Shown one piece after another: positions 1 through 9,459 of a stretch of DNA of 60,000 bases. Position 1 is the first letter of the stretch. Each line of letters begins with the position of its first letter. Source of the DNA: Lineus longissimus (lineage: Eukaryota > Nemertea > Pilidiophora > Heteronemertea > Lineidae); the NCBI RefSeq assembly GCF_910592395.1, contig NC_088314.1, forward strand, positions 5,954,001 to 6,014,000, in the 5' to 3' direction. Below the pieces are notes generated by a model. That model was not told the origin of the DNA and searched no databases. It saw only the letters and a program-made list of their open reading frames with translations. A program made the position numbers and the translations under genes.

Positions 1-424
1 GAAATTTGAGCAGCCAATCTTCAAAAAAGATGGGGTGCCTATTCACCTTTATAAAGAGTTCCTGTCCCTGCAAAATCTTTACAGTGATATCCATATTGAG
101 ATCTTTCAATATATCTTCAAAGGTAAAAAAATTTATCGTTCCAACTGTGGCAAAATTCGCACAAACACTAACGAGAAAATGAAAAATGGTATAGTTGTAG
201 ATGTCGTTTCTGTACAAAAACCTGAAACAACTGATGCGGTTGCAGCCTTGGATTTCTCTACTCCACCACCAGAGCACCGAAGACAAAAAACATTCCTAGG
301 TTGTGACAGGTTTTTTGGGATGCATTTTGGAGCGAAATTGACATTTTTGGCGCATTGCACAAACCTTCGGATTGTATATGGACATCTAATGTTGTCTTGC
401 TTAAGACAAGTCCAATCAAAATAA
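1..424 (+). CDS. Possible partial exon/ORF at left edge, unrecognised
   Basis: A reading frame is open from base 2 to a TAA at 422-424 (140 codons), longer than expected by chance in A/T-rich DNA. The first 40 codons look the most protein-like (FKKDGVPIHLYKEF and onward) and end in a candidate donor, AAAG|GTAAAA, after base 122. The real unit could therefore be an exon of about 1-122 belonging to a plus-strand gene that starts outside the window. I do not recognise the protein, and no following plus-strand exon was found. It may equally be chance or a repeat fragment. If real, the gene would converge on MRPS33. Confidence 0.2.
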   Translation, partial: KFEQPIFKKDGVPIHLYKEFLSLQNLYSDIHIEIFQYIFKGKKIYRSNCGKIRTNTNEKMKNGIVVDVVSVQKPETTDAVAALDFSTPPPEHRRQKTFLGCDRFFGMHFGAKLTFLAHCTNLRIVYGHLMLSCLRQVQSK

Positions 425-1671
425 TATGTAAAGGGCAAGCCCTAGTGAACTCACACAACTGTTTGCCCCCCCCCCCCCCAACCCCGTCCTTCTGACATAT
501 TAAGCCAGTACATTGGGGAATAAATAAAAAAAAAACCTCCCCCGTTCTCTGAAAGTAAACAGGTTTTAGCCAGTACATTGGGGGAAGGCCCCCTAACCCC
601 CCCCCCCCATTGGACTCTAAAAAATTGAATTCCTTAGAGACGGAAAGGGCCCTTTTGAAGGTTGTGTCAATGTCTTCCCAACCTGACCAGATAACCAACT
701 GGAAGAGGTTGGTTGTTACGTAGGCTGTCCTGTCGTCCCAAAGTTTATTAGTGGTAACCCTGGTGTAATTTTTAGGTCGAGTCAAGACCAGATAACCAGC
801 TGGCAGAGGGAAGGCCTTCACAATCTGAATATATAAGCAACTGGCAGAGGTTGATTGTTGTGCGAGTTAAAATTAATGCAGCTCCTATATAGGCTAGAGA
901 TCCACAGAAGATTGCGTGGCTTAGGCCTCAATTGACTTGCACCAATTTTATTTCAAAATTAGACCTTTCCATTAAATTTTTTCTTGTGAAATCCGAGCAC
1001 CGCTCTTATTTGACAGCCCCAAGGAAGTATATGGAGGCAAGTTCTGATGTGATGTAATTGAAGTGGTGATCCCTCCTGGCAATCTTCAAAACCTTCCTTG
1101 TTACCAACCAATTGCTTTTATTCATGAACAACTTGAATCAGCAACATTAAAAATTAAACAATGTACATTGTGTCTATTTTTGAAGTTTTTATTATAACAA
1201 AAGATATTTTAGCTCAGTTACAGCACTTCACACTTCCAAGTCAACCGATTATACCAACACATCAATACACTCATGATTTGCAGTATGAACTAGCTGGAGC
1301 TTGAAATTAAGAGCCCATCTCCTAACATCCTAAAGACAATCATTCCAGTGATGGATACAAGATTCAAAGAGAGGGGGCGCCGGGTATTTCACACAAAATA
1401 TCCTTGAAATAAGGGGGCTGGGAGGTCATTTGGTGGTTGGCAGGGGCACTCCCTCGTTATACAAGCCTGCACTCCTTGTTCAGATAGGCCTTTGCACAGA
1501 ATGTCAATCAACCACATCTGAAGTACTCCTACAAAATGAATGGAAAATGTCCAAACATATCCTGCAGACTGGTCACTGGTGCACAAACAGTCAGGTTTTC
1601 TACATAATTGAGTTCAAGTACGTATGTACTTGACTTGACGTACTTATACTTGATAACATAATACCAGTAGT
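425..1671. other. Intergenic: poly-C tracts, short direct repeats, MRPS33 3' UTR
   Basis: No supported gene. Long C runs lie near 466-479 and 598-608. The word AGCCAGTACATTGGGG occurs at 503-518 and 568-583. A motif of the form GACCAGATAACCARCTGG occurs near 685 and 786, and its second half recurs near 836. These suggest a small decayed repeat at 465-860. The right part, from about 1170 to 1671, is probably the 3' UTR of MRPS33, which runs leftward. Apparent ORFs here on the minus strand come from the C tracts. Confidence 0.5.
1188..1193 (-). terminator. Candidate poly(A) signal of MRPS33
   Basis: TTTATT on the plus strand reads AATAAA on the minus strand, about 480 bases past the MRPS33 stop codon. 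It is assigned by position and hexamer only; cDNA would be needed to confirm use. Confidence 0.35.
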
Positions 1672-2398
1672 CTATTGCTTTCTAGGTTTTTTATGTCGTT
1701 TAGGTTTGCCTCTTAGTGTTCGTAACCGTTCCATCTCATCTTTGAAGTCTTCATGCTCATCTCTGAAAAGGTAGGAAAGACAAGGACATCTTGAATAACT
1801 GATTAGATATAACGAGTACAATACAAGCAAGCCAGAAGTATTGATGGGTACCAATCAGAAACAATTCAACGTGTGCTGTATAAGAAGCTCCTGCAGTTTC
1901 TATTAAGTTTTAGGATCTAGGGAGAGACAGGTACCAGGAAGTTCATCTATGTAAAGTTGGCATTGCAATAATCGCTGTGGATATCAAACTACTATAGATT
2001 CATGCACTTGATTGGGAACAACATTTACATGACGTAGTGTTGGCCGTCGTCACGTCACCATGCATTTTACATTAGTGTAACGTGACGTGACGCGACGTTT
2101 TCGTAAACGTTGGTCCCAATCAAGTGCATGGATCTACTATTAACTGCAACTTTTACCTCCTTAAACATGTGCATTGTCTTCGTTTTTCTTACCTAAATAA
2201 TCCATGGTATCGTAGCTTGCTCATTAGGACTGCAATTGCAGGATGTCGTGGATAATACTGTACAACGTCTTCTCTCAAATTCATTGGTTTTTCCTTTAGT
2301 AATTTGACAACTTTCATAGAAGGAGCATTTGTAGGTCTAGCTACTTCACCAAAGATCCGCGCTGACAAAAATGCCATTCTCTTGGCATAATTAGACAT
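1672..2398 (-). CDS. MRPS33: Mitochondrial small ribosomal subunit protein mS33 (MRPS33)
   Basis: Structural protein of the mitochondrial ribosome small subunit, made in the cytosol and imported. Two coding exons are seen: 2398-2193 (ATG at 2398-2396) and 1762-1672 (TAG at 1672-1674). The donor is TTTAG|GTAAG and the acceptor TTTTCAG|AGATG. Codon phase matches, with the arginine codon split AG|A. The product is 98 aa; animal homologues are slightly longer, about 106 aa in human. Family signatures are ARIFGEVARPTN near residues 13-24, MKVVKLL near 28-34, YYP near 48-50, LRYHGLFRDEHEDF across the splice junction, and a basic tail RGKPKRHKKPRKQ. A further acceptor (CCTGCAG, ending at 2406) lies 7 nt before the ATG, so there is an upstream 5' UTR exon I could not place. 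The coding intron carries a palindromic transposon-like insert. Confidence 0.95.
2001..2130. mobile_element. 130-bp palindromic MITE-like element in MRPS33 intron
   Basis: The left end, CATGCACTTGATTGGGAACA from 2001, is mirrored by the right end. The reverse complement from 2130 begins CATGCACTTGATTGGGACCA, with one mismatch in 20. Complementarity continues loosely to a central TTACATTAGTGTAA, so the whole unit can fold into one hairpin. It has several TGACGT/CACGTCA words. No ORF and no clear target-site duplication are seen, so the family is unassigned. It lies wholly within the intron between the two MRPS33 coding exons. Confidence 0.65.
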
Positions 2399-2407
2399 CT
2401 TGTACCT

Positions 2408-4203
2408 GCAGGAAAAGGTGATAGCGCTAGACATAATTGGCATCAAATGGGTAAAAACATGGACATCAGCTGTATATATAGAATCTGGAATGGCTTCAGA
2501 GGCGTGGCACTGTCTAGCGCCTTTGAACCTGAAAACCTACAGTAGATATTGTTAGTGTCCTAATCCTAGGTAGGTGGTACGGGTATATATGGTAAAGGGC
2601 CGTCTTTACTACCCCAAAGTTTTAAATTGGATGGTTTGCATGCCAATATCACAGCCAAATCTCAGCAAGCATAGGGCCTAAGCCATAACGCTCAACTGGT
2701 GTAAGAATAAGATGGCAAGTGGTATATGGTGACCAAAATTGTGAGTCGTGACGTAACTACTAACGACAGATTGATGTTGGGAGATTTATAGTCAACAAGC
2801 TAAGCTGTTGAGCTTGCGAAGTACTAAGAAATGGGTTATCTGTTCAAAAGCTCGAAGTCAATGAACGTTGCCATAAATCTGTCCAAAATTAGATACAAGT
2901 AATTTTAATCCGGGAATAGATCGGTAAGGTAAAAACCCCACTCAAAGAAGTCAAACTCTCATTCTATCGTAGACTCGTCATATATTTTGTTGTATATTGA
3001 AACACTAAAACATAATACATCAGAAAAACTCTCGATCCACCCGCAATGACAACGTCTGGTGTGTTTTGATACCTAAAAGTGAAAGTTTTCAGACATCTTA
3101 CTTTTGATAAACTATGACGGACCACTTCCAAATTGGCCGTGCATAAACCCCGAAGACAGAATGGTCCCTTCCACGGTGTCCGCCCTTAAATTCTCAATTT
3201 CTATCCCATTCTAGCCTTTCAACCAGGACTGAAAGCTTGTATTTTCCATTTTCTCAATGTGTTGTGGGTCCCAGCATCCACCGTTACACCAGGTCGCTAG
3301 GATTGGTCATCAGGCATCTACATAGACTCCCAGGGAAGTCCATTGTGGCACCCTGATTGGGTCTCCAAATATGGCGAGGGACCAGGCCAGTCCACTGCGT
3401 CCGGAGTGAAGCATCTACATGGCCATTGGGCCCATGGGCATGAGAAGATATCACCAAATACACACACAAGGGTCTAGGAGATGATGGTGGGCCACTCATA
3501 TGAAACTAGTCACACATGAGCTAGGCAAGAGAAGTAGCTACATGAGGTAAAAATTTTGTACTATGAATGATTTATTGTCTTTTTCTTACAAAAAATCATC
3601 TACTTCAATAAAATTCTACCAAACCAAAGTTTACATTGACAGAAGTTTCCAATCCTTTTCATATTTATACAATTTTTTTTTTCAAATTCATGGTGTACTT
3701 TGGACAATTGCTCCTACCACAACAAAATGTCTGCTGAAGACATAGTAATAACCCAGAGTAACTGACAACCTGGGATGAACAATTATATGTCGAGTCCTAT
3801 CCAAAATGCACAGTTCTCTTTTTACTCAAGACGAAAAATGACATTTGAGGGTGATCACCACAGCAAAGTGATATACACCATTACAGTTTGCCCCACTGCT
3901 GACTGACTTTGAGCAGGGAAACTATCTTGGGTCTAGTATTTACTTGGCCTTGTCAAGTGCGAAGAAATATTGGCTGTCACATGTAATTTATAATTCAATA
4001 CACAGTTTATCAATTACGAGGAAGATGTGATCTCTCACAACACAAATATTTCACAAATATAAAATCCTCAATATCAAACATTGTAAATCAGTCCAGCTGT
4101 AGAGCTCAATAAAATAAGTGTTTATAACATAAGTCCTGAACTTTTAGAGAGTTCTTTCTAGGAATCTGGCCAGTATATACACAGCTGATTCTCCATCTAT
4201 ATC
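2408..4203. other. MRPS33 5' flank and NFYB 3' UTR
   Basis: No coding exon is supported. The left part must contain the unplaced MRPS33 5' UTR exon and promoter. The right part, from about 3555 to 4203, is probably NFYB 3' UTR. ORFs in 3284-3745 have no recognisable domain or splice context. Confidence 0.45.
3571..3576 (-). terminator. Candidate poly(A) signal of NFYB
   Basis: AATAAA on the minus strand, the first such hexamer I see past the NFYB stop (about 630 bases). Positional evidence only. Confidence 0.35.
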
Positions 4204-6849
4204 TCATCCAAATTGAATCTGATGCTGCGGTATCTGAAAGGATGAAGGGATATAACATAACATACAGATTTATACAGGGCGCTTTTCAACTGTGTAAATG
4301 TGTTCAAAGCGCCAACCACTTAAAATGTCTCTCAAACAGCCAGTAATTAATATCAACATGGCACAGGATAATACATTTGACTTAAGCTGGGTGTTGGACC
4401 AAGGCAATCTGTCTGATGAAGATGACAAGTGGCCAGTATGACACTTGTGGCAATCATTAAAATCTGATGTTTTATAAAGACAAACCAGGTCCAAAACAAA
4501 ACAAATGCGGAAACGATTGCATCAGATTCAGAAGGCCAATATAAATTTACTTTGAAAAATGCCATAAGCTACTCTGACCCTTAATTCCAGTGAAAACGCA
4601 CGACTGGTCAGACTCAGAGCCCAAACAATTGTGCCCATGTCAACTATTGAACTGCATAGAAAGAAAGACGAGATGTACCTGATTAGCAAATGCTGCTGTG
4701 TAGATTACACTCTGTTGGCCAGACTGATCAGTTGTCAAGATATTTGTCGGTAAACCATGTGCTGAAATAAAGACAGTGGATGTGAAAGATACATCATGGT
4801 ACAATTACCTGCTGCGGTTTATCAAGCTACTATATTCCCAGTATCCCACAATAAGTTCACAGAACAGACATGTTCCCCGACCTGAAATGGTGAACATTTT
4901 AGCTGGTTTTTAAAACCTAAAAGAATCAAGAATGACACTTTAAAGTCTCCCCAGAAACCAGAGTTCCTCTTATGACATTGCACAGTTTCAGACATTACAG
5001 CAATAATAAGCCCTTGTTTGCTGCCACCTATACAAGATATTTTTATACACACAAGTTTTAAAGAATTGACTCACCAAATGTATCGTCAGTACCAGATGCC
5101 AGTTCTTCCAGTCCTTCATTTACACCAACCATTCCTTTTTCGCCCTTTGTTGACTGAAAAGAAAACATTTTCAGACTAAACTGGAACATATACATGTACA
5201 TGTGCATTAAGGGTAATTCTGGGTTAGTACCACTAATCTCAATATCAATCCAGTCACTTTTCAGGGAGCAGTGAATTACCCAAAGAATCTCTCAATAATT
5301 GCGCAAAAAAAACTTACCTCTCTATATTTTTGAAGATATAATTTCAGAGGGTCCACATGGTTATCAAAACCAAGATTTGACATGGCAAATAAGATGTCTT
5401 CCCCATTGATGGTCTTTCGTTTCTCTTGATGGCACCGTTCACTGGCTCTATGACTGAGTTAAGGGAAGCTATGAACAATACTGAATGTTAACAATTTACT
5501 TCGATAATCTCCTTACCCATTCACTCTATCAGAAACATTGTTATCAATGTGACTTCTAAGTTGAGTCATGCTCTTGACATAGACATGGAGCATGGTCTTC
5601 CAATGATGGAGCGGATAGTTTTGAACACCATCAAATTGGAGGTATTCACACCATGAAACATCAAGTAGCTCCAGAAGGTTTGTTTCTCATTCAACTGAGG
5701 ATGTATGGCTTGCCCCGCCACAGACACAGCAGTGCTATGGCACATGTCATACAACATCGGTGAAATGTTATTTGGTCTATCTTAAATTTTTTCAAAAGAT
5801 ACTCGCTTGTTATAAAGCTGATGAACTCTGAGACACATTCCTGTACACACTCCTTCGCATCCTTTGCAATCTGAAAATCAATAAAGAATTTTCAACTGTT
5901 GACTGTCTTCATTGGTCCAGGTATAGCCTACTACTCCTCCGGAGTAGGACTAGGAGGATCAGAATAAGCCTTTCGCTGCGAGTAAATCACAGTGATCAAA
6001 ACAGAGGAGCATTACACTTGAAGTTATTAAGATGTAAATGTCTCATTCCCAAAATAAGAACACACAGAGAGAAGGCACTCACCTTTCCAGTTTTTGGAAT
6101 AGATTTTTTCATTATTCTTGCGACATTAGCTATGGGAAGAAAGCGATCCTGCTCCCGTAATGGTGCATCATTCCCCTGATCACCATCTGACGTGTCTCCT
6201 TCGTCTTGCCCTAGAAGGAAAAGTATAGCAAACAATTAGATTATGCACTTGAAGACACAAGACAATGCAGAAATGGGAGTTTTAAAATCAACACAGGTAA
6301 CACTACAGGAAATAAAAACCTGATCCTAATTTTGGTCAACTTTTTTACAAGTGGTTGTAACATGATGGGTCCGTTACTTCAACTTTCTCATTCCTAGATG
6401 TACACAGATTTTAATGTCAGCATGCCAAGTGATTTATTTTACTGTCATTGATAACAAAATTTAGTATATTCCAGGCTAGACTGTAATCTTAGTACTGTAA
6501 GGGAAGCATATTCATGAGTTCCGTGATGATATTCTCATTATTGTTGTCAAACAGTTATTGTTAGTCTGGGCAGCATAGTATTAGACTACATGTAATTAGG
6601 CCGACAAACTGGGTAATGTTTAGTGTCCTAAAAGTTACCCAGGACGATTACCCAGGTTGGTCCTGGGTAATGTTTTGGTATACCCAGGACGACATCTACC
6701 GATTCGGCTGTAATTAGTTTGAGTGAACTGATATCATCAGTTCAAAGACACATACCTTCTGACACTATGTACGGATGAGACCCCAAGAAACTGTCACCAA
6801 GACCACTGCTATCACCACCCCCATCTCCTGTGGGGTTGTCCATCTTCAT
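4204..6849 (-). CDS. NFYB: Nuclear transcription factor Y subunit beta (NF-YB)
   Basis: Histone-fold subunit of the NF-Y trimer, which pairs with NF-YC and binds CCAAT boxes of Pol II promoters in the nucleus. Eight coding exons on the minus strand: 6849-6756, 6210-6083, 5870-5803, 5447-5318, 5153-5075, 4761-4679 and 4233-4204, where the list holds seven segments that cover the whole reading frame. All have GT..AG borders and phases that join exactly, giving 203 aa (human 207). Residues 1-49 are an acidic/Gly-rich tail. The histone fold is at about 54-140, with [12 protein letters not shown] near 55-66, the DNA-contacting [19 protein letters not shown] near 79-93, then [15 protein letters not shown] near 105-119 and [14 protein letters not shown]. 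The Q-containing tail ends HQIQFG, close to the vertebrate ending QIQF-S. Start: ATG at 6849-6847, with a second ATG two codons later. An acceptor ends at 6866, so a 5' UTR exon lies further upstream. Donors at 5803 (GA|GTATCT) and 4679 (CAG|GTACAT) are weaker than the rest but keep phase. Correct exon count is seven coding segments. Confidence 0.96.
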
Positions 6850-7009
6850 CTACGACTTAGACAACCTGAAAAAACATATGTCATATTTCATTCATCATAA
6901 CCTTACATCAATTAACACAAAGATCAAAGCAAAATACACCTTCTATTCTCCACTGGTCAAGGAAAAGGAGATTCAATAACGAGAAGTTACTAAAGCTTGG
7001 TAGCATGTT

Positions 7010-7198
7010 TGAGAAGTCTCGCGCGTAACAGACATGGCCAGCATATAACGCATATCTCCTTCATAATGGCTTCAAAGATAACACTGTATAATTAATCACC
7101 CGAGATTATGCACGATTTGCAGTTGCGCGCAACACTGTTTTCTATGAAGGAGATAGACTTAATTTATAGGTCATATCTGCAACGCGCGAGACTTCTCA
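7010..7198. mobile_element. 189-bp inverted-repeat (MITE-like) element upstream of NFYB
   Basis: The ends are perfect 17-bp inverted repeats: TGAGAAGTCTCGCGCGT at 7010-7026, and its reverse complement at 7182-7198. Inner parts also mirror each other, with ATCTCCTTCAT near 7051 and ATGAAGGAGAT near 7144. The CG-rich tips (CGCGCG) stand out from their surroundings. No ORF of its own and no clear target duplication are seen. It lies a few hundred bases upstream of the NFYB start, so it may be inside its promoter or 5' UTR intron. Confidence 0.6.
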
Positions 7199-7884
7199 CG
7201 AAACTGCACCATCGTCATATCCAGATCCTGGCGTGGTGGTCTATATGCTTGGTCGGGTTGAAAAATCTACATGATGAGCGAGGGCATTGATCAATGTCAA
7301 GAGTGAAAATGATGTTCATTGATGTATGCATGCCATGGTCTATAAATAGTACAATCAGGGTAAGGGCGAGACAGACAGGCACGGATTGGGATGCGATGAT
7401 ATGAAGTGTGGAATTTTTTTAATTTCTTGTAATTAGCACTTTTTGCATCAAATCCCTGTGATCTCATCATGATCATGCACGATTTTCTTTTTCAATGTGA
7501 CTGTCTGTTTTGTTCCTGGTTCAGTGTTTCTGCATGTTTCAGCGTTTGAGATGGACAAAATGCAAGTGGATTTTCCTCAACAATGCAGGGACAAAACAAA
7601 TGCTTTTTTGCGCTTTAAATTGTGCGATATTTCTTCACACATCTCCCTTTTCGCTTAGGGCATTTGAAAAAGGGGACTTTAGACTGATTGGCTGTCAACA
7701 CAAAATGGAACAGACCTCTGAAAATCACTTCGGGTTGGTCAACTCTCTGAGCCAGTGAAAATCGAGCTATTTCAGCGAATAAGAATGGCCGACAAAGAAG
7801 TCAGTGTCGCGCACTGCAAATATTGGCGCCTACAACAATTCCAACTACTTTACAATTGCTTTGCGCAAGAATACCCACGCTTTA

Positions 7885-8079
7885 GGTCTCGTTAGGGAGT
7901 TTTTCCCAAATGTACGCGATGATGACGTGCCCCATTAACAGGACGTAACATCTATTTTAAAATGCGTTTCCAAAGTGAATGCATGAGGACAACCCATTTG
8001 TGTCGTATATCACTGGAAACGCCCGATTCCCCTGGGGGGGGGGGGGGCGCATGAATAAAAAAAACTCCCTAATGAGACC
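7885..8079. mobile_element. 195-bp MITE with 20-bp TIRs and TTA target duplication
   Basis: Left end GGTCTCGTTAGGGAGTTTTT (7885-7904). The right end in reverse complement is GGTCTCATTAGGGAGTTTTT (8079-8060), with one mismatch. TTA directly flanks both sides (7882-7884 and 8080-8082). A 3-bp TWA duplication plus a GG-starting TIR is typical of PIF/Harbinger elements, so this is probably a non-autonomous member. It contains a G run at about 8034-8047. No coding capacity. Confidence 0.7.
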
Positions 8080-8519
8080 TTAATTACCCGTGTTGCGGGC
8101 AGGTTGAAGTGGGCACCTGTATCATCCAGGCATAACCAGTGGTTTTTAAAATACTCCACCTCATGATATTTCAAGTAAAATTGTACCCTTTAGATGGATT
8201 GTGGCGGTAGAAAACCCCCATATCAATCAGATTGTCACATTCTAGGAGACGTGGTGCTTTGATTCTATAAAATTTCCTTTGTATTGCTTACTTCTGGATG
8301 AAATCTCCAGGTTTTTTTTCATTCATGTAGCCTAATGATGTATCTCTTCAAATGTACCAAGTTTCATTATAACTGTTAGAAAAAAATCGGCCGGCGGAGT
8401 AAATTGAAAACCCACTGGTAAAACCATCTCCCGGTCTTCAGTCCTTAATGACGAATTTTACATTCACCCGTTACAGTAGGTCGAGTGAGACTTGGCAACG
8501 ATGATCACCATTGACGACG

Positions 8520-8740
8520 CTGGTAAAAAAGGCACTGGAAAAAAAGGCACCGGAAAAAAAGGCACCAGAAAAATTCTTTTTGATTTTTAAAGTTTTTTTG
8601 GTCGAGTGCCTTTTTTACCTAGGTAGAGCTTTTCTGGTGCCTTTATTTCCAGTGCCTTTTTTTCCAGTGCCTTTTTTTCCGTACCTTTTTTCCAGTGCCT
8701 TTTTTTCCAGTGCCTTTTTTTCCAGTGCCTTTATTACCGG
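8520..8740. repeat. Inverted array of a 15-bp minisatellite
   Basis: The left arm has about three and a half units of CTGGAAAAAAAGGCA (8520-8573). After a spacer of about 60 bases containing one more reversed unit near 8604, the right arm (8634-8740) has about seven units of the reverse complement, GTGCCTTTTTTTCCA. Transcribed RNA or single-stranded DNA would fold back on itself. The 15-nt period keeps a reading frame open (KKAPEKKAPEK type), which explains an ORF at 8511-8810 that I do not regard as a gene. Confidence 0.85.
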
Positions 8741-8879
8741 ATACCATTGGAGCCTATATGAATTGGGGAAAGGCAATCCTGGTCTTTTGACTGTACGGTT
8801 AAGGTTGTGAGAAAATTGTTTAAAGAGGATTGTTACCAGAATGAAATAAACGAAATGGAGACATTTTGATTAAGATTTT

Positions 8880-8885
8880 TTTATT
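8880..8885 (-). terminator. Candidate poly(A) signal of GTF3C1
   Basis: AATAAA on the minus strand, about 575 bases past the GTF3C1 stop. Positional evidence only; the 3' UTR would run from 9459 to about 8860. Confidence 0.35.
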
Positions 8886-9459
8886 GCTTTCCTCACTTAG
8901 TGACATTTTACATTTACCATGATTTTTACCATTATGTAGTGTTCATAGTGCACAAGTCTGATTCCGGAAATGATATCATGTAACATAAGGGACTGAATCA
9001 TTAGGAAAGAGACATTTTTTAAGAGCAAAACTTTTTGCTCCAATAAACCGATATTCAACCCAGATTTCATAATGCAAAACAAATGAACAGTTTTGTTTTC
9101 AATATCTTAGTCTCAAATACATGTAGTACACGGGAGACAATCACAGTCCAATATCAAACTGTACTTGTCAATTCTCTATCCGAGAGGCAGATTTACGGAT
9201 TTACTACCCGAGGACCTCTACAGAGAGAGTTCCCTTGCGCGCTTATGCCATTATTAGTAGATTTTCAGATAGTTTGAAGGTTGCACCCTCAGTTGTATCA
9301 TGGAGAAATGCATTGAAAATCCATGATGTCCTCAACTCTGTCTTGGTTAAAAGGACGAGGCAGATTACACCTTCAATGTGCCCGACATATATTGCAGCCA
9401 TATATCCTTGCCATTATCTGTGAATGCAAAAATAAAAGACGAAGAACTCAGTTGGTCCT

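Larger units (their letters stand above)
6866..8879. other. NFYB 5' flank and GTF3C1 3' flank, rich in inverted repeats
   Basis: No supported gene. It should contain the NFYB promoter and its noncoding first exon. It is occupied by two inverted-repeat elements (7010-7198 and 7885-8079) and an inverted 15-bp minisatellite (8520-8740), all listed separately. A CCAAT box in reverse (GATTGG) occurs near 7685. The ORFs at 7108-7290, 7510-7758 and 8511-8810 have no domain; the last is the translated minisatellite. Confidence 0.5.

Noticed and set aside
258-821. 187-aa minus-strand ORF
   Set aside because: Its length comes from C tracts read as Gly runs. It has no domain and overlaps a short-repeat region.
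8511-8810. 99-aa ORF rich in KKAPEK
   Set aside because: It is the in-frame translation of a 15-bp minisatellite and its inverted arm, not a conserved protein.
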